Origin: Trogon surrucura
Taxonomy: Eukaryota; Chordata; Aves; Trogoniformes; Trogonidae
DNA: 64,000 nucleotides
Assembly (NCBI GenBank): GCA_020746105.1
Contig: CM036619.1
Coordinates: 73,521,635-73,585,634, forward strand
Direction: 5' to 3'
Made by a program: the position numbers and the translations under genes. Below are positions 51,401 through 62,475 of the stretch, in pieces. Position 1 is the first letter of the stretch, and every line of letters begins with the position of its first letter. The notes under the pieces were generated by a model that was not told where the DNA came from, did no database searches, and worked only from the letters and a program-made list of their open reading frames with translations.

Positions 51401-52226
51401 TGTCCCAGGGTGACATTCCCTTCCTCTCTTGTCATCTTTATTTCTTTGTGTATGTTCCTTATAAAAAATGTAATTATGAAGAGGCTTAGGTAGAAATGGA
51501 ATCTAACCAATATTTTCAAACCCCAGAGGGGTTGCCAGGAAGTAGTTATGGAATTAAACTCCCTGAAGTTCAGCATTATTTACCTATGAGAATTTTGTTC
51601 AGGACCATCTATCTGCTCAAGAGTTTGTTTTTCCCTTTATAGAGTGGTTAAGTCACTAGAATTGCACCATTGTGAAACCACTTAAAATGAAAACCAAGCT
51701 TTGAAAGAAGTAGCCTGTTTTCCATCTGCATTGTATATTTTATTTTCTCTTAAAACTTTTTGCTATTGTTGGTTTGCTTTTTTTAAACAGATGGAATTGT
51801 TAATTTTCATTTTTACTTGGAAATGCTTCTTTTTTTTTTGAGGGTTAGGGCTAGGCCTGCCACTGAACACTGACAGATGCTTTCCAACCTTTCTCCCTCC
51901 CCAAAATGAGAAGGGAAAGGAAATAAGGCAGAGACACTTGTGGACTGGAAAAGAAAACTAAACCAGCTTTAATAAAACAATAATAAAAACAATGAACTGT
52001 GTGCAAATATACACAAATCTGATATTGGGCCCAACTCCTTCCCGATAGCAGTCACCACTGATGTTGCAGAGCAGGCAGCACCAGGGAAGCCTCAGCGGCA
52101 GCAGGGAGCTACGAACGAGATCTGGATTTGGGAACTCAGTACTGAGATCAAAGACAGAAGATTGTATGGAGTCCTCCTCGGGTGCCAGCCATTGAAGAAG
52201 AGGCCTTAACCCACGTGATCCCTCAG

Positions 52227-52233
52227 TTTTATA
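52227..52233 (-). promoter_or_regulatory. LTR TATA box (minus)
   Basis: Sense TATAAAA preceded by CATATTCAG, conserved with the family B plus-strand copy at 58193-58199. Confidence 0.6.
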
Positions 52234-52526
52234 CTGAATATGACATATATGGAATGGAATATTCTTGCTTGGTCACCTGTCCTGTCTGTTCCCCCCCTGG
52301 AGGTGTGACCTTTTACTTCCTTGTGACCCCTTTTACTTTCCAGCACCCCCAGCGTGGCACACGAGAGCCAGCAGTGGCGTGGGTCACTATAGAAATAAGT
52401 ATAAGCAAGAGACTTTCTGCAAACCAATCCCAGGCAGTAACTGTAAACGTAGGGTATTATCACTTCTAGTAGCAGACACTGCAAAAATATGCTGTTAACT
52501 TCAGAAAGTGCAGCCTCTTAGAAGAG

Positions 52527-52592
52527 ACTGAGCTGAAAAGTAAAAATCACTACACAGAAATGGTTCTGTTTAGCTCAAACCAGGAAAACTCT
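52527..52592 (-). repeat. LTR U3 direct repeat, unit 2
   Basis: Contains (plus strand) CTGAGCTGAAAAGTAAAAATC and TCTGTTTAGCTCAAACCAGG. It is a near copy of 52659-52721, separated by about 70 bp. Duplications in this part of retroviral U3 commonly hold enhancers; that role is inferred. Confidence 0.75.
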
Positions 52593-52658
52593 TACCTGTT
52601 CATGTATATTACTGACAACAGGATACTTTTGTCCCAGTTCTTTACTCAGCCTTTACTC

Positions 52659-52721
52659 ATACTGAGCTGAAAAGTAAAAATCACCAAAAAGAAACGGTTC
52701 TGTTTAGCTCAAACCAGGACA
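52659..52721 (-). repeat. LTR U3 direct repeat, unit 1
   Basis: Second copy of the ~63-bp sequence at 52527-52592, at the outer (sense 5') end of the LTR. Differences are few (for example ACTACACAGAAATGG versus ACCAAAAAGAAACGG). Confidence 0.75.
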
Positions 52722-53640
52722 AACAGATATTCTAGTGTATCTACACAGCACAATCATCTTATGCTACATTATAAGTCCTTGGGCTGAGGCCAAGCCATCC
52801 AGTAGATCTCTCTGTAGAGCATCACCACACTGGGAAGAGATGCCTGCTTAGCCACAGATTTCTATATAGTCTGTACAGTCATATACATATATATATACAT
52901 ATAGCCTGTACAGTTAATAACCAGCACATGTCATGGGCTACAGTTGTAACATGGAGCTGTCACATGCACTTGTAACATAGCTGCAGCTGTGTAACATGGC
53001 TGAAGTTTTCCAAAACAACTATCTTATTTTTTATGCCTTGTCTGAAACATCTTAAAATGTTTTTACATGGATATGTAGGTGTTGTCCAAGATCTTTGCAT
53101 GGAGAGCTTTCTATGGCTCTTATGTTAATGCGTGTATGTTAGAACCAGAAACTGGTCAAGGCCAGTCTTTAAACAGTATATATCTAGAGGTTGTAGTAGG
53201 GTTGGTAAGATGGTTTATTGTGGGATATATTGAGCTACTGCAGTTACATGAGAACTGAATTATTTTTCATTACCTAATTAGCAGTGACCACCTATCCTAT
53301 ATTTATGAGCACTTTTAGACTGTTTTACCGTGAAGTTGATGAGCTTAACCTTAAACAAGAGTTTCAAGCTGCTTTCAATGGCAATTTTGGGTAGCCTTTC
53401 TAGCCTAAACTAGATTTAAATGACATCATAGCTGAGTGGTGGTAATTAACAACATAGAAAAAGATAGCTTCTTAAATAATTGCAGAGGCATAACTGACCT
53501 ATAAACCTAGTTGATTTTGTTGCAACTGACAGAATACATAGGTTCTTTTTCAGCACATAATGTACCATAAACTATAAATACTGGTTCAATACTGTAAATA
53601 CTAAAAAAAATTTTGTTGTATGATGTGCTACATATACAAG
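52722..53640. other. AT-rich spacer with a near-palindrome
   Basis: Unique AT-rich sequence between LTR family B copy 1 and the CR1 at 53.6 kb. Includes the CTGTACAG-flanked AT palindrome listed separately, followed by repeated GTAACATG-type words at about 52945-53000. Confidence 0.5.
52871..52913. repeat. Near-palindrome, CTGTACAG arms with TA-rich core
   Basis: Two self-complementary CTGTACAG octamers (52871-52878 and 52906-52913) flank a TATACATATATATATACATA core, giving an approximately 43-bp imperfect palindrome that could extrude as a cruciform. Confidence 0.7.
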
Positions 53641-53647
53641 ACTAAAG
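53641..53647. repeat. Candidate CR1 target duplication, left (ACTAAAG)
   Basis: ACTAAAG abuts the 5'-truncated end of the CR1 and recurs at 54715-54721 directly after its 3' octamers. Confidence 0.6.
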
Positions 53648-54631
53648 TAGTGAGGTGGACTGTGAACTGGCTAAGGGAAAGAAGCCGAAGAGTTGTGGTC
53701 AGTGGGGCGGAGTCTGGTTGGAGGCCTGTATCCAGTGGAGTCCCTCAAGGGTCGGTACTGGGACCAGTATTATTCAATATATTCATTGATGACTTGGATG
53801 AGGGACTAGAGAGTACTATCAGCAAGTTTGCTGATGACACCAAGCTGGGAGGGAGTGGCTGACACGCCAGAAGGCTGTGCTGCCATCCAGCGAGACCTGG
53901 ACAGGCTGGAGGGTTGGGCGGGGAAAAATTTAATGAAATATAACAAGGGTAAGTGTAGGGTCTTGCATCTGGGTAGGAACAACCCCAGGTTCCAGTATAA
54001 GTTGGGGAATGACTTATTAGAGAGCAGTGTAGGGGAAAGGGACCTGGGAGTCTTGGTGGACAGCGGGATGACCATGAGCCAGCACTGTGCCCTTGTGGCC
54101 AGGAAGGCCAATGGTATCCTGGGGTGTATTAGAAGGGGGGTGGTTAGTAGGTCGAGAGAGGTTCTCCTTCTGCTCTACTCTGCCCTGGTGAGACCCCATC
54201 TGGAATATTGTGTCCAGTTCTGGGCCCCTCAGTTCAAGAAAGACAGGGAGCTGCTGGAGAGAGTCCAGCACAGGGCAACTAGGATGATTAAGGGAGTGGA
54301 GCATCTCCCTTATAAGAAAAGACTGAGGGAGCTGGGTCTCTTTAGTTTGGAGAAGAGGAGGCTGAGGGGTGACCTCATTAATGTTTACAAATATATCAAG
54401 GGTGAGTGTCACGAGGATGGAGCCAGGCTCTTCTCGGTGACAACCACTGATAGGACAAGGGGTAATGGGCTGAAACTGGAACATAAGAGGTTCCGCTTAA
54501 ACTCGAGAAGAAACTTCTTCTCAGTGAGGGTGACGGAACACTGGAACAGGCTGCCCAGAGAGGTTGTGGAGTTTCCTTCTCTGGAGACATTCAAGACCTG
54601 CCTGGACACGTTCCTGTGTAGCATAATCTAG
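53648..54631 (+). pseudogene. CR1 ORF2 reverse-transcriptase remnant, frameshifted
   Basis: Two overlapping frames together cover the CR1 ORF2 C-terminal half. The first runs through [13 protein letters not shown] and FADDTKLGG and then stops. The second resumes at [20 protein letters not shown] and continues to the usual FLCSII-stop. The break is a single extra G in a G-rich run around 53848-53853 (GGGAGGGAGTGG where the 34 kb copy has GGGAGGAGTGG). Apart from this lesion the catalytic FADD is kept, but the endonuclease and the first catalytic aspartate block are lost through 5' truncation. It cannot encode a functional protein. Confidence 0.93.
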
Positions 54632-54714
54632 GCATTCCTGCTCTGGCAGGGGGATTGGACTTGATGATCTTTCGAGGTCCCTTCCAATCCCTAACATTCT
54701 GTGATTCTGTGATA
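53648..54714 (+). mobile_element. CR1 LINE, 3' half, plus strand
   Basis: A 1067-bp 5'-truncated CR1 in sense orientation. It begins at TAGTGAGGTGGACTG inside the reverse-transcriptase region and ends with two terminal octamers, ATTCTGTGATTCTGTGAT. It is highly similar to the 34.2 kb copy. An exact 7-bp ACTAAAG repeat flanks it, a candidate target-site duplication. It sits between the inverted family B LTRs. Confidence 0.96.
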
Positions 54715-54721
54715 ACTAAAG
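54715..54721. repeat. Candidate CR1 target duplication, right (ACTAAAG)
   Basis: Exact copy of 53641-53647, immediately 3' of the terminal octamer repeats, depending on how one flanking A is assigned. Confidence 0.6.
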
Positions 54722-55883
54722 AAAAATACCAACGTTTTTAGAAATTGAGATATGACATTTCACCAATGCAAGGATAGTACTTCAAAGATTTATTCTTTTT
54801 TTAAGGTGTAGGCCAAATTCAGATTCTGTACTTTTCTTGGACTCAAATGAGCTAAAATAAGAATTGCAGATAGTAATCATTGAACAATTTCTCACGGAGT
54901 GACTACTAGAAAAATGGTATAATATGTGGTACTCTAGTTTGTGGTGCATGTTAGAAGGATTTAAGAGGAGATGAGGAGGGAGAGGATAACCTCGGAATGG
55001 AAACCCGAGGGAAGGTATTCTGTATACCAATGTGATCTTGCAGTGTTTATTCAACGTAGACAAGCTCTTGATTTTTGGATTTTGACTATTAAAGGTATTG
55101 TTACCTATTTGACTAGTTATTTTTACTTCAATGCCAAGTCTGAACTTTCACGTCCTTGGAAAAAAGTAACTTAGCTAAGTTTCAGGTTTTTAGAAGATGA
55201 TGGGTTGGAGAGAAATTCCTCAAAGCCTGTAGCAGCAGCATGAAATTATGTTAGTCAAAGGAAATGATACTAGCATAAGCAGATTTTTTTTGTATTGCTA
55301 AGTTATTAGTCTTAAATTTGTTATTTCTCCCTTTTTTCTCACACTTTGAGAGGATTTGGAGGTGAAGTGCTGGTAGGTTAAGAATTGTCTAAATTAAGAG
55401 AGAAAAAATATATCTTTTGTTTGTGTACTAATAACCTGGATAGGATTAATGAGTGGTCATACCCGTGAAACTTACTGTAAGAGAAAATTGCTTTCTTCTT
55501 CGTCTGAACTAATGGAACTTAGAGGTGCATGTCCCAGGGCATGAGAGAGGTTGTTTTGCTGAATAAGGTAACTTTGGGATGAAAGGCTAAAAAATTTGGA
55601 AGTTATGTATTGGCTTACGTGCAGTTGCCAGCTTCTCTCCTTATCTGTACAGACACTGAGAAATAGTGAAAAAAATCTCTTTATGTATTGTGGGATTGTC
55701 AGTATTGGAAACAACTACTGAACCTGTTAATGCCAGGCTATTACCTCAACATAGAAAACTGGTAATTTAAAATAATTGGTATTCTGTAAGGTAGACTGAA
55801 TTTCTAGTATTTTTCTCATTGCTTACCTACTTCACGCATAAGACTGTCTTTTTATCAAGAAGCCTCCAGTCTCTCTCCATGGC

Positions 55884-55914
55884 GCTCTCTCTCTCTCTCT
55901 CTCTCTCTCCTCTC
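55884..55914. repeat. (CT)n microsatellite
   Basis: About 13 tandem CT units ending in CTCCTCTCC. A pure pyrimidine tract. Confidence 0.95.
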
Positions 55915-56511
55915 CATCTCACACATACACATAAACACAAACAGAATATTTGAAAATTGCTACTACCACCATCGAGTCAAAGAGGCTGCAACACATTCAT
56001 TTCTAACCTGCTGTTCTTTTCATACCAAGGACAGCATTTCAGCTAAAAGACCAGTCTATCGATTTTCCTATTTCAACTTGCCTCTGAAATGAACTGCCAG
56101 CTTCCAGGATGGGTACCTTATTTGAGGGGCTGTCTTGTGAAGTAAAGAGCAATGTGCCAAAACTCAGTGGTACAACGGTCCTGCTTTCAGTGGTGGTGGA
56201 ATCTTCTGTGATACAGAGACCTCTAGACCAGACTTGAGAAAATTTATATTAAATTGTGTTAGTATTTAGGAAGTCATTTATATAACTTCCTCTTCAAAAG
56301 GAAAACACTTAGAAAAAAATAAAGAAATCCAAGCTCTTTCCACCCTCACAATCCCTCCAAGAAAAGCACAAGCCTGACAAGATTTTAATTGTTTAATATC
56401 TACCAATGAAATCTCCTCATATGCGATGCCTTAAGAGGAAATTTAGCTATTCTGCAGTTTGAAGTTTGCTAAAATCTTAGAACATGAATCAATTTATTTA
56501 TTTATAAACAA

Positions 56512-56525
56512 ACACACACACACAA
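56512..56525. repeat. (AC)n microsatellite
   Basis: Six to seven AC units. Confidence 0.85.
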
Positions 56526-57762
56526 AACAATCCTTTAACGCTAAATATATAGAAGACAACGTTTAGGCTGGAGGGGGAAAAAATCGGACACAAACATCTG
56601 TGGTTTATTCTATTGTAAAGGAAGAAGCTGAAATTCTGCTGTTGGACTGGTAACAGAAGATAAGTATGTAATGGAGTTACTCCAGGTTTCTGACTATAAA
56701 TAAATGCTGAGTTTAGCTATTATAGAAATAGTAGTACTGTGAGACTTCATAAATCAAAGGAAGTTTGGATACAGTTCCTACTCAGTGAAACCACTCTTTT
56801 TTGTGTAGCTGTAATCCAGCACAGTTTTCATAGAGTCACAGCATTCCTGCTTTCCCCTTTACAGCTAAAAAATCTAAACCTAATGCCCAGTTCACAAATC
56901 AGTTTAGTTTCTTTTTTTTATATCTACTTGAACTACAGTCACCAAAAAAGAGAAATTTGGGAGTTCTGACTGCTCTTTTGTCTTACAAAAAGTCGGTAAA
57001 TATTGTGTTTGTTAATTTCCTACATAGACTATATATTTTTCTGATGAGAATTGCTTTATGCACTCTATATTGCAATGTATGCAGATTGTTTAGAAAAACT
57101 GAGATCTAGATGGGCTAGTTAAATTATAAATAACCTGGTTTTATGAGGTCCATCTGAAACCTACTTAAACTTGCCCATAAGAGCGACAACTTCCTGTGAA
57201 TCAGATACCATTTGCTCATTGGACTACATCTCCATTCTCAGATTGAAGAGTCTCAGCCTCTGCTATTAACTCAGCCCAGTTCTGCTAGTTGTAATTGACT
57301 AAATTTCTGCTCCCTTTGTCCTCATCTTTCCCCAGACTATATACAGCTCTTGAGAAAGAAGATCTTGGCCCAATTGCAAAGGACATGTCCTCATTCTCCT
57401 TGTTAGTGCTCTGGGGAAAGGATTTACAAGAGAGTGAGTCAGTGAAGGAGATCTCTTAAGAGTCAGGCATTTGGAATTGGCATGATTTATGTATGTGGAT
57501 TAAAACTTTAATCTTTGTAACTTTTAAGTAAAGTATTTGAGAATGTACTTGAGCTAAATACTAATAGACAACTATTATATTTGGAATTGATTAGTGCTAT
57601 GCTAATGTGAAATACAGCACATGTTCATAAAATACTGAGAGAATTATGCAGAGTGGGTGGATAGAAACTAAATAATATATTAGAACTAGCTGAGGGCTAT
57701 CTGAGGGGCAAGGATATTAAAATGTATGGGTTTAGGATAATGTTTGAATAACTGATGGGCAA

Positions 57763-58589
57763 GAGTCAAGGCTGAGTAAAGAACTGGGACAAAAGTATCC
57801 TGTTGTCAGTAGTATACATGAACAGGTAAGAGTGACCAGTTTTCCTGGTTTGAGCTAAACAGAACCATTTCTGTGTAGTGTTTTTTACTTTTCAGCTGAG
57901 CCTCTTATAAGAGGCTGCACTTTCTGAAGTTAACAGCATATTTTTGCAGTGTCTGCTACTAGAAGTGATAATACCCTACGTTTACAGTTACTGCCTGGGA
58001 TTGGTATGCAGAAAGACTCTTGCTGATACTTATTCCTGTAGTGGCCAAGGTGACTGCTGGCTCTCGTGTGCCACGCTGGGGGTGCTGGGAAGTAAAAGGG
58101 GTCACAAGGAAGTAAAAGGTCGCACCCCCAGGGCAGAACAGACAGGACAGATGACCAGCAAAATTATTCCATTCCATATATGTCATATTCAGTATAAAAC
58201 TGAGAGATCGTGGGGGTTAAGCCCCTTTCTTAAACAGCTAACATCCGAGGAGGACTTCGTACAATCTTCTGTCTTTGATCTCAATACTGAGTTCCCAAAT
58301 CCAGATCCTGTATCCAGCTCCCCTCTGTTGCTGAGCCTGAGGCTTCCCTGGTGCAACCTGCTCTGCAACAACGTCAGTGGTGATCACTTTCAGGGGCGAG
58401 TTGGTTTTATATATATTTGTATACAGTAAATTATTTTCATTATTTTTTTCTCAGTACTATTATTGTTTTAGTTTTCTTTTCCAATCTGTGTCTCTGCCTT
58501 ATTCCATTTCCCTTCTCATTTTGGGGAGAGAGAGGGCTTAGAGAGCACCTGTCATTGTTTGGTGGCTGGCCCAGCCCTAACCCTTGACA
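57763..58589 (+). mobile_element. LTR, family B copy 2, 5'-truncated
   Basis: The inverted counterpart of 51839-52721. Shared landmarks in order are GGCTGAGTAAAGAACTGGGA, CATGAACAGGTAAGAG, TTTCCTGGTTTGAGCTAAAC, a TATAAAA box at 58193-58199, CAAATCCAGATC-type sequence, and the end GCCCTAACCCTTGACA at 58589. The first ~60 bp present in copy 1 (the outer copy of the U3 duplication) are missing here, so the element starts inside U3. No target duplication is seen. The 161-codon frame at 57944-58429 is an accident within the LTR. Open question: whether the terminal CA at 58589 is the true border. Confidence 0.8.
58193..58199 (+). promoter_or_regulatory. LTR TATA box
   Basis: TATAAAA in the context ATTCAGTATAAAACTGAG, conserved in both family B copies. 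Confidence 0.65.
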
Positions 58590-61500
58590 CCGGTGGAAGA
58601 AACCAGCTGATTTACTGTGCAGAAAAGTTCAGCCCAACATTAAGCATTTCTTAACTTCTGTCCCAGTTACGTCTGCGTATGCATCTTCACCTTAGGTGCT
58701 TTTTGTCTGTCAGAATTGAAAGGGAAATAGTAAGATCTGAGCTCTCTGGCATTTTGGGGATGTCAGCAACGAAAACGTAGGCCAGCAGCATGCCTGTCAG
58801 TCTGTGCTACATGTCGCAATCACAGATGAGGCTGTGCATGTGAATACCCTGTGATGTCTGAGATCTGGAAACTTAGTTGTTTTCTTGCCTTGTAAGTGGG
58901 TTTGTAGCTGCTATGCTATCACTCTGAAGTCATTTTCAAAATGTTACTGTTGTAATTAGTAAGTAAAAAGGCCTTTATTCAGCTTTGGTAAGCACATTGT
59001 TCATATAAAGTATATAGCATCTGTAAACCTTGAATTTCAGATTCTTTTGCTCTTGTGTGTGTGTGTGCATTAGAGGAAGTGATGGAGACTCACATTTTTC
59101 AGTATTTTTTGTGATTTAGGGGAAAAAAGAACCCTAAGTATAAAATACCAGAATAATAACGCCATTTTGGAAATCAACCTACTATATTATCAAACAATAG
59201 AAACTTATAAATGAGGGAAACCTATAGTAACTAAAAAGTGGAAAGGCTCGAAGAGAAACTTGGTATTTTGCAGTTTCTGAGAAACTGAAAGTGTAAAGAA
59301 GTCCCTGGAGGGGAAAAAACGACAACTCAAAACAACAAACTCCAATGTTTTATGAAGTATTAGGCCTGTGTTTTCAAAGAGAGTGGATATATACATACAC
59401 AGAGTTCAAATGCTGGTCCTGTATCGTTTCTTTAGGTGATGAGAAAGTACTAAGATCCCAGATCACTGAGGCCAGCTACTGCTGGTGGGTCATGATCAGG
59501 TACTAGATGTTTTTCATCGCTGTTACAAATTGTTGATTTGTCTCTTCTTAGATTAATTGAATCATTCATAAACCATTCTGAGTAAAAGGTACTATAGAAG
59601 GCCATGAAAGGTATGTTATCAAAGGCTTTATATGGTCTTTCAGGCAAATTAACTTCATGTGTTGCCTAGGTCTAGAAAGTACAAAATTGTCAGGCTCAGA
59701 TGATGAAACATCTCTATCCAGCTGCACTTTGTTTCTCTGCTGGCTAAATTATTAATTAATAAGTTAGCAGGCATGTAGTCCTCAAGTTGATATAAGGCAG
59801 TATTTTTTTTAAATCTTGATTTACTATCATGTCATACAAATAAACCCCTATTTTTATAAGAGTACAAGGATGTATCAACAGCAATCTCTATATTTTTACT
59901 CTGAAAAATAATTTGCAATATTTATCAAGAGGTATAAATCACTAAAGCTTTAAACCATTTTTTTTTGTAGTCTGCCAGTGAACTCTAGCTGAAAATCTGA
60001 CTCAGTTTTAACTAGAGTAAAATAAAATGTATGGAAAAGACCACAGCCTATAGCCTATATTCCCTCTTTGAAATGCTGGAGAAATGAAATCAATGAAACA
60101 TAAATTTCAGGATTGTTGAGAAGCCACAGACACTACATAAAGGGTAGTATAGTTTCATATTTTATAATAGTGACTGAATTTTTCAGCAGATATATACTGA
60201 TGGTGTTAACGTAAAATGAATTTGTGGTGGTTTTCTTAAGCCTTTCACTCTTTGTAACTTTGCATATCTAAACCAAAGAATTACTTTCAGTACTTGTTTG
60301 TATATCTTCTGTTTCTCCTTTTCTTTAATATCTCTCAATCACTCTAGCTTTTTCACCAGTAGAAAACAACCATTATTTTGTGGTAGAATTGTTGGTAGGA
60401 TGTAGTAATTTTGGGTAAATTAGTAAAAGCCTGTGGAAAGACCAGATAATAGATTGAGGCTTGTCTTTATTTGTACATTGAGTCGAATCTGTGCTGAAAT
60501 CTTTGCTGTCATTGCTTGGTTTTAGCATAAAACCAACTAGTGTGATTCTGTGTGACTTACTGTGTTGAAAAAAATAATGCAGCTGACTCACGTGGTACAA
60601 ATAACAAGCGCATAAATTTTCAAGATTATGTGTTATAATGCAGTCTAGGACTGATTGGTGGTTGTTACAGCTAAGCTGATCTATAAACATGAATTGGTCA
60701 GGAAAGGCCAGATCTTTCTTACATTTAGGCATATAAGTGTGAGAGGTAGGATTCCTATGACGGAATGTTTCTGCCTCTATTGGACCTATTTATTCTGAAC
60801 TCTTTCTGTAGTTAACAGAATCCAAGCTATAATTTGCCTTATCTTGAAATGTATTTCTGTAACAGGGCAGATTAGCCAATCCTTAAACAAAGATGGTTCT
60901 TTTTTCTGTCTTTAAGGAAGACATGGCTTGGCTAGCTTAGTTGTAGACATTTACCTCAAGTATTTAAATTAATCTCAGATGTGTAGAATGCTGCTCTGTG
61001 GATGTACTGTCAGTGGATGTGCAGTGTGACAAATGTCCTGTGTAGATACACATCTCTGCTCTCCCTAAACAGAGGCACAAAGAGCACTATATTAAAAATG
61101 CGGTCACTTTGTACCAAGGTGAATTTAATGCCATTGTTACAGGCTACTTTTAACCCCGAGTTCATGAAAACTATAATCATAGAGCTATTTTTGGCCCATT
61201 TTGGCAATCATCAAACCACAGCAAGTGAAAAAATTCCTTAAAAAGATCCTTTTACGTCTCTCTTATTCCTGCCTTTATTGCATGTTGTACTAATATCAGT
61301 TGCAGTATGGAAAAAAGTGTGTGAAGTTACGATTGAAGTAGATAGAATGTTTTCCATTGATTTTGATGAGGTTTGGGTCAGATGTATTTTAAATTTGTAT
61401 AAAAATAAGTGCAGATTTGTAGACATTTTTTACCTTTATCTTCAAGAAGAGGTCGAATGGAACTCCTTCTTAAGAGGCATTAAAAAAAAATATTTTACTT

Positions 61501-62475
61501 TTATTGAATATTCTTGAAGTGATGTTGATTACACGTCATTCTCTCTATGCACATCAAAGAAGTTCAGTGAAGGTCCATCTGAAATGTTGTAACATTCCAT
61601 AGAATTATTATGTCAATGACTATCCTGCAAGCAATATGAAGCTGTTTGTGTTTTAGAATAGATACTCAGAAATATTAATACAGTGGCACAGCTTCAGGTT
61701 CTGACTTGATTGATATTGCTATAAGTCTTGAATGATGGTATAGCTGTCAGTAGAGACTTTCATTAGTATAAGTGGGATTTAGGATACTCTGTAAAAATAG
61801 ATACATAATGGAACTATTCATGCTTCCTGCAAGGAAACTGCTTATCGGGCTTTATTTAAATACTAGCTGGCATGTCTGCACATCTGAGGCTGTAGAATTT
61901 GGTTTAAGTCTTCAGAAAAGTAGTGGCAGGAACCTCACTGAGAACAAATATGTTTCTGGCCAGAGCACATGGAAGGTATCAAGTCGAAAAAGGAGTGACT
62001 AAAGGGCTGAATTGCTAAGCAGCCTCCATGTAATCTGTGCTTTTCCTTTCCAGATTGCACAGTGAGCACGAGTACTGCTGAGTTCATAGAAGATTTCCTA
62101 AGGAAAAAGATTGCTAATGAGAAAAGCACGGCTTGTCAAAAACAAGGAAGCAAGCAAAAAAGAAGGGATCACCTTTCCTAAGCTTCCTAGACATATTCTA
62201 AGACTGAGGTGGAGAGGTAGCTAGCGACTCTTGATTTGAGAAAGAAGGTAGCAACTTCTGATGGATTAAATGGATCCTCTTCTGCCTCTTTTAAGCTCCC
62301 AACAAGCAGTATTAATTTTGTTTTTGTGGGGTTTTTTTTTTTTGAGCAAGTCACCCAGTATTCAGAATTGAACAAATTACTTGTATTACCGCAGAAACTT
62401 GGTTGAAGGTTTATTATGAGGTATTTGTTGATGCTATTCTTACCAAGCAAACCCATCTTTGTTCAATTTTTCAAA
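58590..62475. other. AT-rich sequence without genes
   Basis: No recognised gene or interspersed repeat. A short GT tract lies at 59.05 kb. The 119-codon minus frame at 60373-60732 has no recognisable domain. Confidence 0.6.
59054..59067. repeat. (GT)n microsatellite
   Basis: About seven GT units. Confidence 0.85.

Larger units (their letters stand above)
36858..51838. other. 15 kb AT-rich desert with microsatellites
   Basis: No supported gene, CR1 or LTR over about 15 kb. There are GTT, TAA and AC-type tracts, A runs (for example 41.94 kb and 45.09-45.17 kb) and many short accidental frames. The 77-codon frame at 47589-47822 ends in a PCNA-binding-like peptide and is listed separately. The region may be intron or intergenic. 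Confidence 0.55.
51839..52721 (-). mobile_element. LTR, family B copy 1
   Basis: Read on the minus strand, an approximately 880-bp LTR-like element. The sense 5' end at 52721 is TGTCCTGGTTTGAGCTAAAC and the 3' end at the left reads CCTAGCCCTAACCCTCA. A TATA box (sense TATAAAA) lies at 52233-52227 and a possible ATTAAA poly(A) signal at 51973-51968. The sense 5' part carries a ~63-bp direct duplication. It is homologous to the plus-strand element at 57.76-58.59 kb over nearly its full length. No target duplication is visible; a T run abuts the left edge and that border may be eroded. No retroviral genes adjoin, so it is a solo LTR. Its family name is unknown to me. Confidence 0.8.
54722..57762. 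other. AT-rich sequence with CT and AC microsatellites
   Basis: No supported gene. Contains the (CT)n tract near 55.89 kb and a short (AC)n near 56.52 kb. Frames reach at most about 93 codons and have no recognisable domain. Confidence 0.6.

Noticed and set aside
57944..58429. A 161-codon plus-strand frame
   Set aside because: It falls wholly within LTR family B and spans its TATA box. The corresponding region of the other copy is not open over the same length.
51839..58589. The two family B LTRs as the ends of one provirus
   Set aside because: Opposite orientation, and the interval holds only unique DNA and a CR1, with no gag, pol or env.
41489..59067. CRISPR-like or tandem-array systems from short repeats
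   Set aside because: The short repeats are ordinary microsatellites without regular spacers, and the DNA is vertebrate.
60373..60732. A 119-codon minus-strand frame that might be a LINE endonuclease remnant
   Set aside because: No endonuclease motif could be matched by eye and no flanking retroelement sequence is present.
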